From positions 26,139,059 through 26,203,058 of the forward strand of contig CM072525.1 in the NCBI GenBank assembly GCA_036898135.1: 64,000 bases of DNA, in the 5' to 3' direction. Both the position numbers and the translations under genes were made by a program. Below, piece by piece: positions 32,724 to 44,163 of this stretch. Each line of letters starts with the position of its first letter. The first letter of the stretch is position 1. Under the pieces are notes generated by a model. The model was not told the DNA's origin. It worked only from the letters and a program-made list of their open reading frames with translations, and ran no database searches. This stretch comes from Oncomelania hupensis (Eukaryota > Mollusca > Gastropoda > Littorinimorpha > Pomatiopsidae).

Positions 32724-34144
32724 GTAACCAAGTACACTCATTAATTCTGACAGATAGGACGCTCAAGCAATGTTAAGTTGTGACACAGATTTACGTGTAG
32801 ACTACATGACAGTTGTAGAATATATACATGTATAATTATTTTGCTCTCAAAGGTGGACACATTATATAAACGCATATTATGAATTTTAATTTGCCCTAAA
32901 GTCAACATTACAATTAAAACTGACACCGGCGCGACATATTGTAAGATTAACTTGTTTTAAGTTTCGTTTAATGTAGTCTTCTTTCTATTTTTTCTGATTC
33001 CTTTATTCCGTCTACAAACAACACACCCCCGTCCCTCTCTATATCTTTCTCGTATTGCGTCTGTTACTACGAATTCTTCGCCCTCCATCACCCGCCTCCC
33101 TCTCCCCCCGCCTCCCCCCAAATTCTTTCTCCAAATTCCATTTAAGATTTTGTTTTTTATACCGTTTCACTGTTGTACTTTTCTGGATTTACAAGACAAA
33201 ATATGTATATTTTAAAAAAATAATAAAAATAAAATTGTAAAAAGAAACCAGAAAACTGCATTTGTTCCCGACATAGAAAAACACATTTTGATATGTGAAG
33301 AACAAGAATGTTATTTAAGTGATGCAAGTCAGAATAAAACAAAATATGGCAAATCTTGGAGCAAATTTAATGCTCGTCTTCTTCTGACAGAGATTTGCTT
33401 TTTTTTTTTTTTTGTATTACTCATTATTGCTTGTTTGTTTTTGTTTGCTAAAACTTTTCTTTTAAAGTGTACTCATGTATTTCATTTGCTATTTGTTACA
33501 TTTGCGCCATTCAACACAATTTCAGAGAAAAACACGGCGAGGAGAAAACGACCAGCTGGGAGGACCTGACCAATTATACAGAAACAAACGTTGAAACAGC
33601 CGACGACACATACTTTTTACGGAACCTAAAGAAAGCAGCAGAAATGCCATAAAGAATCATGACCAACATTACACAAATATGTACACACGTGCATGAGCTT
33701 AAACACAAATGTTCTCTCTCTCTCTCTCTCTCTCTCTCACTTGCACACACACACTCACAACACACACACACCTCCTCCCCACCCCTAAACAAACTTCTTC
33801 CACACCCTGCTAGTTATATTTATAACATCTTAATTTCAAATCCTCCACTTAATCTTCTGTAGCCTCATTTGACTGACACATGGTGTCAGGTAAAGTCATA
33901 TGAAAGAGATATTTATCACAATTTTGACAGAAAGTGCTGACCTACTTGAATAGCTGTGACAATTTTGGAGCACCAACGTATTTTTGTAAACTGACTTACT
34001 CCGAACAGTTGGACGCTACTATATTGCTTCCCTCTTTTTTCCCTTATTATTATTACATACTGAATTGTTCTAATACTGTTCTGAAAATACATGTACCAGC
34101 GAAAGAGAACACGACATTATAACAGCAGCTAAAATTGAGTTATG

Positions 34145-34213
<69 letters not shown>

Positions 34214-34782
34214 CTTTGTATTTTGGTCGTTCTGCTGTCGCGAAGTTTTTTCCACCGTTGTGGCGACTCTTTCATTTTTGATGTTTTAAGTACAGAAAAC
34301 TACAGTCTTATTTATTTTCCTAGCATTGTACATATAACTATGAATATGAAAAATTTATTAGAATAAGAAGTGTACAGGACTGTGATTTACTTGGACTTTT
34401 GTCTAAAGTTTTAAATCTTGCCTCTCAAAATGAATTAAAAAAAAGATTATACGTTAGTTATTTTTTGCTTGTTTTTCCTTTCTTTTGTTTAAAATTCATA
34501 TTTTGCATACAATATGAAACCACTCAACCTGAATGGCTGGAATCCTGGAAATAAACAAACAATTCTCGAATTCTTTTAGTGGATTTGTCTATGTATTTTA
34601 AAAAAAAAATCTGATTATTGTCTATGAAAAAATATTCTGTTTATTGAACATACCTGCCTGTCATGTAAACAAGCATCAACCCCTCATGAGGGACCAACAT
34701 GCCTCCTGGACCCTAAACATCCAGCTTTTGGATTGTCCCACATTTTAACCATGCTTATCTTGACAATGTGATGGAGGAAATT
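32724..34782. other. Anonymous AT-rich DNA with TC and CA arrays
   Basis: A TC/CA compound array is at about 33710-33765 and a long CA array at 34143-34212. No gene was recognised; open frames here are short or lie on microsatellites. Confidence 0.5.
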
Positions 34783-36453
34783 CTATACTATCCCATAACT
34801 CGGAGGTCGTAGGGGCACCACAGATTATCGTTTAACCAGCGTACTCCATCTTTCTCTGTCCTCAGCAACCCCCATGGCCTCGCTCAGTGTCAAACCATCC
34901 CATTCTCGAATGTGGTCCTCCCATCTCTTTTTCGGTCTCCCTCTTCTTCGACCTCCTTGCACCGTGCCTTGCAGGATGGTCTTTGCAAGGCCTGATGATC
35001 TGGTGACGTGTTCATACCGTCGGAGTTTCCGTTTTTTCACCACTGTGAGCAGGTAATCGTGTTGTCCAATGACTTGTGTGATGGTCTGTCGGACTTCATC
35101 GTTGGGGGCATGGATACTACATAAATATAGGTCAGTGGTTGGGGGTGTGCTGGGTATAGGAAATGCCCAGAAATCTTCAGTGGCACCTCATCTCCATGCT
35201 TTGTATTCGTCGTTGTAGATCTGCTGTGAGGGCCCATGTTTTGCAAGCGTAAAGGAAGATGGAGATGACAAGGGAGCACAGCAGCCTTACCTTGGAATGT
35301 AGACTGATGGTCCTGTACGTCTTTCCAAATGGGCTTCAACCTTGTCAGGGCAGCAGTTGTTTGTGCGATCCTGGAGATGACTTCCTGTCGAGACCCATCG
35401 TCTGATACAATGGCTCCTAAATATTTGAAGCTATGCACTGTGTTGAGGGATTGGCCTTGGACTTTGATGTCCGTGTTGATGCCATTGGTGATATTGCAGG
35501 GGCGGATCTTGTTCTTGTGCCACTTGTGCACGTGCACACCCCCCTGGAGGTCCAAAAAAAAGAAAGAAAAAAAAGGAGGGAGAAAAGGAGAAGAAAGAAG
35601 AGAAAAAAAATTACTAATTCTCACTCACCACACAGTTTCATGTACCTCCAAATTAGTGTTGTTTGTTTTTTTTTTTTTTGTTTTTTTTTTTTTTTTTTTT
35701 GGGGGGGGGGGGGGGACCAAACTTGTACATGCATCAGGTCAGTTTTGAATAAAACTGATGTGAGTGGCTATTTCTTGTTTTATTTGCAGTAACTTTGTCT
35801 TTGTATAAGCCTTTATGCAAGATGTTCTGCTATTGTAAATTTTATCATCAGAGTTTGTTTGTGTGTGTGGGGGGGGGGGGGGTGGGAACTAAACTTAAAG
35901 ATGACTTTTAGCACAAAACAATACTATTTTCAGCCCTTAAAATAATGCCCAAAATGCACCAGATTGCACAGATTTTAACCATTATTTTCAAATTTTTCCG
36001 GGGGGGGGGGGGGGGGGGGGCATGCCCACGGACCCCTCTAGTACACTCGCCTGCTTCGCAGGCTACGCCACTTCGCATTAGTGCACTGTGCACACCCCCT
36101 CAACAATGGAAAGATCCGCCCCTGTATTGGTCATCATTTTGGTCTTCTCTGCACTTATTTCCATTCCATAAGCTCTGGAGGTGGTGTCAAGCCTCTGTAC
36201 CAGCTGTTCAAGTTCTTGTTCCTCTCCAGCCAATCCATCAATGTCATCCGCAAAACAAAGATTGGATATTGCTCTACCCCCAATGCTGACTGTGCCTTCG
36301 CGATCTGTAAGGGCATCTAACATGATGCGCTCTAGGAAGATGTTGAAGAGTGTTGGAGAGAGTAGGCATCCTTGACGCACACCGATTGTTGTTCTGAACC
36401 AGTTCCTGATGGCGCTGTTATGGAGGACTGCACTGGTAGCCTTGTCATACAGG

Positions 36454-36460
<7 letters not shown>
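34783..36460 (-). mobile_element. GGATA-tail LINE, copy E, split by a hAT-like element
   Basis: On the minus strand the copy runs from RT (SLYDKATSAVLHNSAI, IGVRQGCLLSP, LCFADDIDGLAGEE; 36125-36460) across a 628-bp insertion to the C-terminal domain (34783-35496). The 3' end keeps only a TATCC-like remnant. The 5' end runs into a GAT array. Frameshifts lie near 35040, 35185 and 35305, so the C-terminal part is broken. Confidence 0.85.
35497..36124. mobile_element. hAT-like non-autonomous element (5-bp duplication TATTG)
   Basis: The ends CAGGGGCGGATCTT and AAGATCCGCCCCTG are perfect 14-bp inverted repeats. TATTG flanks them exactly (35492-35496 and 36125-36129), and removing the element restores LINE copy E. 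Long T, G and C tracts and a GGCATGCCCACGGACCCC block tie it to the inner element at 22006. It contains no transposase. Confidence 0.9.

Positions 36461-36540
<80 letters not shown>
36125..36540 (-). pseudogene. LINE copy E reverse transcriptase fragment and (GAT)n array
   Basis: The minus frame reads the RT palm with the LCFADDIDGLAGEE box and MEISAEKTKMM. Its 5' side ends in a GAT microsatellite (36458-36539) that begins where other copies read CTTTTGATGAC, so the array probably grew from the LINE's own GATGA. Confidence 0.8.
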
Positions 36541-37915
36541 GTTGTTGTTGTTGTTATTTTCCTCCTTCTTTTTCTTCTTCTTTTTCTTCTCCGTTTGAAA
36601 TGCTCGTAGGCTAGATGCTGGATTTGCAAGGGACATGAGATATATAAAATTAGGGGAGAGTACATTCACCAAAACTCTGGATTAAAACAAATTCAAAAAC
36701 ACGAGTTATCTCCAGTGAAATAGGAGCAAATACTCCATTATTTTTCGTTCACTATTCAATTAAAGCTTTCAGGAATTATCTCCCCCGAAAGCGTGTTTAC
36801 AAAGAGTGAGTGTTTTATTATTGTTCATTGGTTTTTTAAGTATTCCCAAATAGCCAATCAAATTGCTCGTTTTATTTCCACATCTCCGACTGCATGAAAC
36901 CGGAGTTGTGTGCCACTGCCAGTTGTCTTTTATTTTTTGGGTCGTTATTCTTCTATTTTGGGCGTTCTTTTTGTTTTTTGTTGTTGTTTTTGAAACACAG
37001 GCGAGTTTTCATTCTTTCCCATTGTTATTTTATTGGGCTTATTGCTTCTCTATTATGTTATATGTCACGTAATTAATACAGAATCTTCACTAGCCCACAG
37101 AGCACTTACTCGTAGGTTTCAATACTTTATTCATAATAAGTAGAGCTATTGAAATTCATTCACCAAGATGACAGAAAATGTTTTCGACCCTGTGGATGAA
37201 GGTGGTAGTTTACAGCACGAAGAAGTAATAAATATAATAGCTTCCTGAATGCACCATCTCTGTGACTATGAGGCTATAGTATAAGCCTATAGTTTGTAGT
37301 CACTAGTGTGAGATAAAACTTTGACCGTTAACAGATTACAAGACTCCCGTCGTCTTGAGAAGTGGAAGATTACCTGGGAGAATATGATGTTTCACTTGTC
37401 GAGCATCGGGAACATTTTGTCCATTCCTTTGAAACACAGTCCACTAAAAATAAACTTAGGACTCTTGCACCTAATTTACTCAGAAGTTTTAAAAACAATT
37501 TTTTTTTGGGGGGTGAATTTGCTCATAACTTCCTCCAGCTTTGTTGATGTTTCTGTGTCACTTTTGCTGGCAGGTTGGGACTTTAGAAGATGAAGATCAT
37601 CAAGACCATGGGGAGCTTGAACTTGAAGCCTCCCTTGCCACAGCTCATCCACTCCATGACATGGGTGGCAGCAAACAATGACATCTACCGATGACTTCTC
37701 GTCAAATTGCACGAGAAACACATTGTGTGTTAAACTGCACAATTGAAGGTAGACGAGTCTTGCCAAACAAACAGTGGTTCTAGCGGAGCGACAGTATCAA
37801 CGCTGCTCACCTCGGCCCCTCAAGCAGGAGTAGGTAACCTCCTCTTTCCGCCTCTTATCTCATAGAGGGAAACAGATGTAGAACATACAAACTAAACCCA
37901 TCCTGCAATGCATCT
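36541..37915. other. Anonymous DNA, possible degraded coding remnant
   Basis: The plus-strand segment 37165-37780 has several short open frames (for example VSLVEHREHFVHSFETQ in 37362-37547) with protein-like composition. They do not join into a recognisable domain. It may be a decayed gene or transposase. No splice-supported model could be built. Confidence 0.3.
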
Positions 37916-38150
37916 ATATATATAAATTGCTTAGCCGGAAGTCCTTCTTCGCCTCTACTATAAAGTTTGTCCCCTATGGACGCTGATCTGGGCAGTTGCT
38001 GAGCGCTGCTGATCGGCCTGCTGTGTGCTCAAAACCAGCCAAATCGTTATAGCCGACATTTCCTTACCGAACGTTTAACCGTTTCTGAGATAAATAAATA
38101 AACAAAATGTCCACAAACTGTAATAGCCTCATTCCGCGCGCTTCCATTAA
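37916..38150 (-). repeat. Dispersed repeat W, copy 2
   Basis: This is the inverted counterpart of 32484-32723, with the same landmarks on the minus strand and with insertions and deletions of a few bases. It begins at a TATATATAAATTGCTTAGCC junction. Confidence 0.75.
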
Positions 38151-38210
38151 AAATCAAATTGAGGTTTCAGCATGTTTTCCCATATAGACCAAAAAATTGA
38201 TGTTCTTTCT

Positions 38211-38310
38211 AAGAAGGCTTGATAGCGTAGTTAGTAAAACCATACACCTTGCAGGGCGACCCAAGTTCAAATCTCACTCGCCCCCTTTTTTTTTTTTTTT
38301 TTAGTACACT
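38211..38310 (+). other. tRNA-like Pol III box pair before a T-tract
   Basis: TAGCGTAGTTAGTAAAAC resembles an A box and AAGTTCAAATCTC a B box, about 45 bp apart. A run of 20 T follows that could end Pol III transcription. Acceptor-stem pairing is not convincing, so this is probably a decayed SINE head or tRNA pseudogene. Confidence 0.35.
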
Positions 38311-38359
38311 AAAATATGGATATTTTTCTTTTTAATTTGGGCTTTTTACCTTTAATTTA

Positions 38360-38483
38360 TTATTATTAATATTATTTATAAATAATAATAATAAATTATT
38401 ATTATTATTATTATCTTATATCAAATTTTCTTTTAAAACCTTGGTCTTTTTTATGATTTCTATTTGTATTATTCTATATTCAA

Positions 38484-38547
<64 letters not shown>

Positions 38548-38661
38548 AATAATAATAATTATTATTATAATAACAATTATAATATCTATATCAAATTTTC
38601 TTTTAAAACCTTGGTGTTTTTTATGATTTCTATTTGTATTATTTTATATTCAATATTATTA

Positions 38662-38704
<43 letters not shown>

Positions 38705-38710
38705 TACTAC
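38360..38710. repeat. Tandem 75-bp duplication with (ATT)n arrays
   Basis: TCAAATTTTCTTTTAAAACC and the following 50 bp occur twice (about 38420-38490 and 38590-38660), each followed by an ATT microsatellite. Confidence 0.85.
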
Positions 38711-38759
38711 TACTAGTACTACTACCAATAATCGGGATGGGGTGGTACGTGTAGGTAAA

Positions 38760-39068
38760 AGGGGGGTACGGGTAGGTTTAAAGGGGCATGGGTAGGCATA
38801 ACGGGGATACGGGTATATATAAGGGGGTATGGTGATGGTCGATTCCTTTCATCCATACCTGCGAAACGATCAACGGGGAAGTATCAAGGAGGGTACAGGT
38901 AGGAACCAAGGGGGTATGGAAGGTATCAAGGGGGTATGGGGAGGTATCAAGTGGGTTCGGGGAGGTATCAAGGGGGTATGATGAGGCATCATGGGGGGGG
39001 GGGGACGGGGAGATATCAGGGGGGGGGGTATGGTGAGGTATCAAAGGGGATATGGGGAGGTATCATCG
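38760..39068 (+). repeat. G-rich minisatellite
   Basis: Degenerate units near 20 bp, AGGTATCAAGGGGGTATGGG, are repeated about ten times between 38880 and 39068, with looser G-rich copies before that. The plus strand has many runs of four to thirteen G. Confidence 0.85.
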
Positions 39069-39892
39069 TCCAAATGAAACTCGCAGACAAAAGTTCTCTC
39101 TGTCTACATTTTAAACAGCATCATGTGTACCCTGGCTTGCCAGGGTACAAAAACCACTAGTTACATTATAACTAAGCAGACTTATGTTACTATAAGTTGA
39201 GTAAGCAATGAATAACGAATTACTACAAGTGCAATCGTATGTCCAGACCATTCAGATTACCTCCCTTGCACTGCTAGCAGCAAAAAAACGCAAGATTATA
39301 CAAAAGGACTTCAGCATGATTTCTGCCCCATTTGTAAATCAATGAAGTATTAATGAACTAAACAATTTAGTAAACAGCTTGTAGCAACCCCATTCATGTT
39401 TTACTCACATCATGATTAATTGCAGTAACTATCTAAACTCGGTCTGCAAAATGTGAAAAACCAAACCTTTATCTCCATTGCCTTATCTCTTAATTATTAT
39501 TCACACTATCTTCAAGCAAGAGTGGGGCGTCAACAGTGATTAAAACGGTATTGAGGAAAGGGTGGAGTGTAGAAGAGTAGGTACTAAAGATATTGATAAT
39601 TGACATCTTGCCCTGTCAATGATTATAAGATAATGGACACAACCCCATATGTGTATCGCTAGCAAAGGCAAATTTCTGATATTCATCCATTGTATTGTAA
39701 TTTGAATTGTAATGCATTGCATTTCATCATATAGGAATGGTTTGGTATTGCTTTGCTATGATGTAATATGGTATCGCATTGAATGAGTTGTATTACATTG
39801 TAATGTTTATTGTATTATATTGTATACGTACCTCAGTTTTGAATCACATGCATGGCAATGTGTGTCCATGTTTAAAAATAGGTCAGCGTACA
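39069..39892. other. Anonymous AT-rich DNA
   Basis: No gene or element was recognised. Around 39690-39835 the motif TGTATTGTA-like recurs loosely. Confidence 0.4.
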
Positions 39893-40233
39893 GTAGAACC
39901 CCTCCCGTCCTTCCCCACCCCTTCACCCCTGTGGGGTTGCCGGTGGTTTCAATATAAATAGTATCCCCACTTTCTGGGAATTTAGTGCCTAAAATTCCCA
40001 CTGTTGCTGTCTTTCTCCTTTGTTCTTTCTCATTCCTACTCTGTTCTATCAATCTACTATATTATCTTCTTCTTCGCTAGGCTAGTCGTCATCTACCTTT
40101 TTTCTTGAAAACTCTTCTGGGAAAAAACTCCTCATTTGTGTGTAAGGCCTGTTGGATCAGCTTGGGAATATTGGACGCTTTCTGCCAAATGGTCACTGGG
40201 GCTTCCTATGATGTAATTATTTGGCAATGTAAG

Positions 40234-40320
<87 letters not shown>

Positions 40321-40617
40321 ATATATGTTTTGTTGATATTTTATAACGATGTTTATATTCTATTTTGTTTTTGTAAACGGGGGTTCGATAAATTAGAGTA
40401 TCACCTCAGCGTCCCCTGAGTGGGAGGTCTTTATTGTAAAGTGACCGGCTGTTGGAGTGCCTTCAGTTTTACCACTAGGGTTGTTTTGGCAGATCTTTTA
40501 TGCGGATCAGGGGTGAGTACTCTTTTAGCGAAGTTGTGGTCTTGAATTTGTGGTCCTGATTCGGCTCTTTGCAGTCGGCTGGACCCTGTAATCAGTGAAT
40601 AACTAAATGAATAACTA
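39893..40617 (+). mobile_element. Element Z, copy 4, expanded by a (TA)n array
   Basis: The copy has all element Z landmarks in order: GTGGGGTTGCCGGTGGTTTC, TATAAATAGTATCCCCAC, AAACGGGGGTTCGATAAATT, and the AATAACTAA-type 3' end. It is longer than others because ATATGTATGTG in the middle has grown into a TA array (40239-40328). Confidence 0.85.
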
Positions 40618-40847
40618 ACAAGTACAACGGAATGGCTGTTTATTTAATCCATAATATGCAACAACATTGGGTTATTTGATCAAACATACATAAGAGAGGT
40701 CATGTGAAGGTCAGTCATCCCAAGGTGAAGGTCATTGAAGGTCAAGGTCATTGAAGGTCAAGGTCATCTCAAAGTCACTGGTTTTTTTTTTGGTTTTTTT
40801 TTGGCATAAACAAATTTTGCTTTAGTTTATAAATAGTATATCACATG
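40618..40847 (+). promoter_or_regulatory. Cluster of AGGTCA nuclear-receptor half-sites
   Basis: AGGTCA occurs seven times between 40697 and 40766, twice as TCAAGGTCA, the extended half-site bound by ERR/SF-1-type receptors. Two more lie at 41148-41160 beyond LINE copy F. It is a tandem repeat; a regulatory role is only possible. Confidence 0.35.
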
Positions 40848-41127
40848 CTCACAGTGGTTAAAAAAAAAACGAAACTCTGATGGTATGGTCACGTCACCAG
40901 AGCATCAGGCCTTTCAAAGAACATCCTGCAAGGCACAGTGCAAGGAGGTAGAAGAAGAGGGAGACAGAAAAAGATGTGGGAGGACAACATTCGAAAATGG
41001 ACTGGCTTGACACTGAGCGAAGCCTTGAGGGTTACTGAGGACAGAGAAAGATGGAGTATGCTGGTTAAAAGATCATCATTCTGTTGTGCCCCAACTACTT
41101 TCGAATCACAAAATAGGATAGGATAGG
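40848..41127 (+). mobile_element. GGATA-tail LINE, copy F (3' end)
   Basis: The last 90 or so codons of the C-terminal domain are preserved in part as one frame (GGRRRGRQKKMWEDNIRKW), ending with a short GGATA tail. It inserted into the AGGTCA repeat tract. Confidence 0.85.
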
Positions 41128-41227
41128 AGTGTATTTGGAGCCAGAGGCCAAGGTCATCTCAAGGTCAAGAGCATAGAAAGATCACAGTCGGTATTACTTT
41201 GGTTTTTTAATGCCACCATTTAATTTT

Positions 41228-41630
41228 CTTTTTTCTTGACACTCATTTTCATGTTAAATTTTGCGAGTTCCATAGGAAGCATGCAAGTCATATGGGCTTT
41301 ACCCATCTTGCCGTATGCTGTATTGCTCTGTTTTCATGCAACCTCTCTGTGTTTTAGCAATTCGCTGGGAGCTTGGCCAGGGACGGTCCTAATGCGGGCA
41401 GTTCAGAACTGTACAGTGAGTCTTGGTCATCTGCAGATTGGAAACCTCAATGTGCACCGACACGAAACATTGATGGGCTTTGGAATTGAACTTCAGTATC
41501 CTTGAATCAGCATCAGCATGATTTAAATCAAGGTTTTTCTGCCTCTCCACACAAAGCCCATATGACTAACATGCTCCTGATGGAACCAGGCAATATTTAA
41601 CATGAAAATGAGTAAAAAAGAAAAAAAAAA
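41228..41630. mobile_element. MITE with inverted repeats of about 70 bp
   Basis: ACTCATTTTCATGTTAAATT...GTTCCATAGGAAGCATG and on to GTCATATGGGCTTT at the left is the reverse complement of AAAGCCCATATGAC...GGAACC...TTTAACATGAAAATGAGT at the right. No transposase lies between. Tail-like A-rich sequence follows. Confidence 0.75.
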
Positions 41631-41640
41631 GAAAAAAAAA

Positions 41641-41924
41641 AGGTAAAGGTAGTCCCATAGCCTTGTGACCGTAGGGGAGCGTGATGTTGGAGATCACACT
41701 TATCTTGGGCCAGCGTAATGGGGGTGATGCCTATCTCTCTCCCTCGCTGCTTTACCTTCCCCACCCTTAAGAGGGTAGGTACTCAGTCACAGTTGAGTCA
41801 ACTGGGGGCATTGTTATTTGTCGCTTCACGTTTTGCGGTCACCCATCCAAGTGCTAACCGCACTGGACGGTGCTTAACTTGCGACACAGTAGCGAGTGCT
41901 CCAACCACTGCGCTAGCCGACACC
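41641..41924 (-). mobile_element. Chimeric SINE with tRNA-like and 5S-like parts
   Basis: On the minus strand the element starts GGTGTCGGCTAGCGCAGTGG, a tRNA-style A box. It passes into AAGTTAAGCACC and then GGTTAGCACTTGGATGGGTG followed by ACCGC, which closely matches the internal control region and 3' half of 5S rRNA. The body ends in GGCTATGGGACTACCTTTAC and a T-rich tail. The mixed promoter is directly visible; calling it one SINE family is inference. Confidence 0.65.
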
Positions 41925-42009
41925 TTTTTTTTTTTTTTTTTTTGGGGGGGGGGGGGTGGCGGTGTGGTGGCTATAAAGCCCCTGGGCGTACGTAATGTGA
42001 GAAGGTGTG

Positions 42010-42207
42010 GGGCCGGGTAGCTCAGTTGGTAAGAGCGTCTTGCTAGTAACCGAAAGGTCGCTGGTTCGAATCCCGGATTGGTCAACGTGTGATCATATTA
42101 TTTTCCCCTTTACCAACAACTGGCCCGCTGGTGTCATTATAAATCGGTCCAGTAGTCACCTATATGCGAAAGCGTCGTGTGACTATAATCTACAAACAAC
42201 AACAATG
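42010..42207 (+). mobile_element. tRNA-derived SINE with (CAA)n tail
   Basis: The head has the A box TAGCTCAGTTGGTAAGAGC and B box GGTTCGAATCC, with AGT at the anticodon position as in tRNA-Thr. A body of about 110 bp follows and ends in ACAAACAACAACAAT. The body and the poor acceptor stem rule out a working tRNA gene. Confidence 0.8.
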
Positions 42208-42386
42208 TGAGAAGACTTCAGCAAGGGAGGTAATAGATTAAAACCACTCTGCTAGGAAATAGCTACATTTGAACTAATAGTAGAACCCAAACAGTGTAAT
42301 GACCCTTTGTTTTAGTTAAGCATGACAGCTGAGATAACTTATTTAAAGACAATTGTTGTGAAGAAAAACTTTTTTTTCTTCAGAAA

Positions 42387-42432
<46 letters not shown>

Positions 42433-42726
42433 TTAAGTTTGTATTAAAATGCTTATGCCAATGTGAGAAGTGAGCTTGCTGGAAAAAGAGTTCATGAAGT
42501 GATGTGAAACTGTTCTTGAGACACTTAAAAGAACTGATTATATACAATAAGTTCATTATTTTAATAATTAAATTAAGGAAAGATTTTTATATAGCGCATT
42601 TCGATATTACTTACAAGCTAAAGGTGTTTCTGTGTGCAGAGATAGTCTAAACATTTTGTACAAATATTAACATGTTTTTCTGTGAATTGTTCAAATATTT
42701 TTTTACATTAATTCTATGTGCCTATG
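42208..42726. other. Anonymous DNA with (TTA)n and a TATAGCGC fragment
   Basis: A TTA array is at 42391-42430, and a partial TATAGCGCATTTCG repeat at 42575-42640. No gene. Confidence 0.5.
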
Positions 42727-42929
42727 CAGGCCTGAAAATGGCGACTAATTTAGTCGCCGTGGCTAGTGAAAAAAAAAATTGGCGACTAAAAAAAAAACTA
42801 GTCGCCAAATGCAAGTGCGCTAAAATGAACTTTTTTTTAGTTTGGCTAGTAAAATTTTTAGTTTGGCTAGTAAAATTTTTAAGTTACTAGCCAAAGGCTA
42901 GTGGGACCTTTTTTTCATTTTCAGGGCTG
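42727..42929. mobile_element. 203-bp hAT-like MITE (5-bp duplication CTATG)
   Basis: The ends CAGGCCTGAAAATG and CATTTTCAGGGCTG are inverted repeats with one mismatch, flanked exactly by CTATG (42722-42726 and 42930-42934). The interior repeats AGTCGCC and TTTGGCTAGTAAAA motifs. Confidence 0.85.
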
Positions 42930-42934
42930 CTATG

Positions 42935-43589
42935 TAAAATTCTTATAATATATTGTTAACAGAACTTTTGTATAGGGCTGAAATACCTTTGATGAAGGTG
43001 AGGTGTTGAAAAGAACAGTAGCAAGGAAGAGGGTGAGCATCATTTAGCAGCCTCTTAAACGCTGATGATAGGTGCTGCGGTTTAATACACCTTTCGGCTG
43101 CTATCTGGCTGTTACTAAAGTAATACAGACAATCGGCCCGAAAGCGACGCTGACCCCAGTGTGAGTGCCAAAGGCTGTTGAGTGCGTAGGCCTCCACACG
43201 GCCTATGCTTGATAGATCTCTGACACTCGACCAGCGTCATAGACTATTGTATGGTGGTGGTGTTTTTTTTAACCTAACTAAAATGTATTTTCATTGCTTA
43301 ATTTTTTTAGCATAAACTGAATTTCATTCTGTTTGCATGAGCACGCATTAGTTAGGCATTTTTTTTACCCAAAGCGAAATTTTAATGCATCATAGTGTTT
43401 GTCATTTGTGATATTGATGATTGGCAGTTCATGTTATGTCGCAAATTCTTGAGCAAAATCTGAAAAATAACTATCCTCTTTTATAATATAAGACAAAATA
43501 CTGTAAGTTAATACGCGTTGGTTTTATTTGATTTTTTTTTGTTTTTAAAGATTTTACTATTATTTAAGTTTGTAGTACTTTTTTGTCTC
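42935..43589. other. Anonymous DNA
   Basis: No gene or repeat recognised. Confidence 0.4.
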
Positions 43590-44163
43590 CCCCGTTTGGG
43601 TTCCGAAGATTTTAGTATAAATAGTATCCCCATTTTCTGGAAATTTAGTGCTTTAAATTCCCACTGTCGCTGTCTTTCTCATTTGCTCTTTCTTATTCCT
43701 GCTGTGTTCTATCAATCTACTATACTATCTTCTTCTTCGCTAGACCAGTCACCTACTTTTCTTCAAAATTCTATCGGGACAAGACTCCTTATTTGTGTGT
43801 GAGGTCTGTTGGATCAGCTTGGTAATATTGGACACTTTCTGCCAGGTGGTCACTAGGGCTTCCTATAATGTTATTATTTAGCAATGTAGGCATTTTATAT
43901 GTATGTCTTGTTGATATTTTATAATGATGTTTGTATTCTATTTTGTTTTTGTAAACGGGGGTTCGATAAATTTGAGTATAGCCTCAGCGTCCCCTGCGTG
44001 AGATGTCTTTATTGTAAAGTGACTGGCTGGTGGAGAGCTTTCAGTTTTACCATTAGGGTTGTTTCAGCAGATCTTTTATGCGGATCAGGCATTGTCCGGT
44101 CCTGATTTGGCTCCGAAGAGTCCGCTGGACCTAAAGCAATAATCATGTAATGTAATGTAATGT
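43590..44163 (+). mobile_element. Element Z, copy 5
   Basis: The copy starts CCCGTTTGGGTTCCGAAGAT, carries TATAAATAGTATCCCCAT, and ends GTCCGCTGGACCTAAAGCAA then TAATCATGTAATGTAATGTA, the pentamer-tail subtype. An internal 68-codon frame is shared with other copies. Confidence 0.85.
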
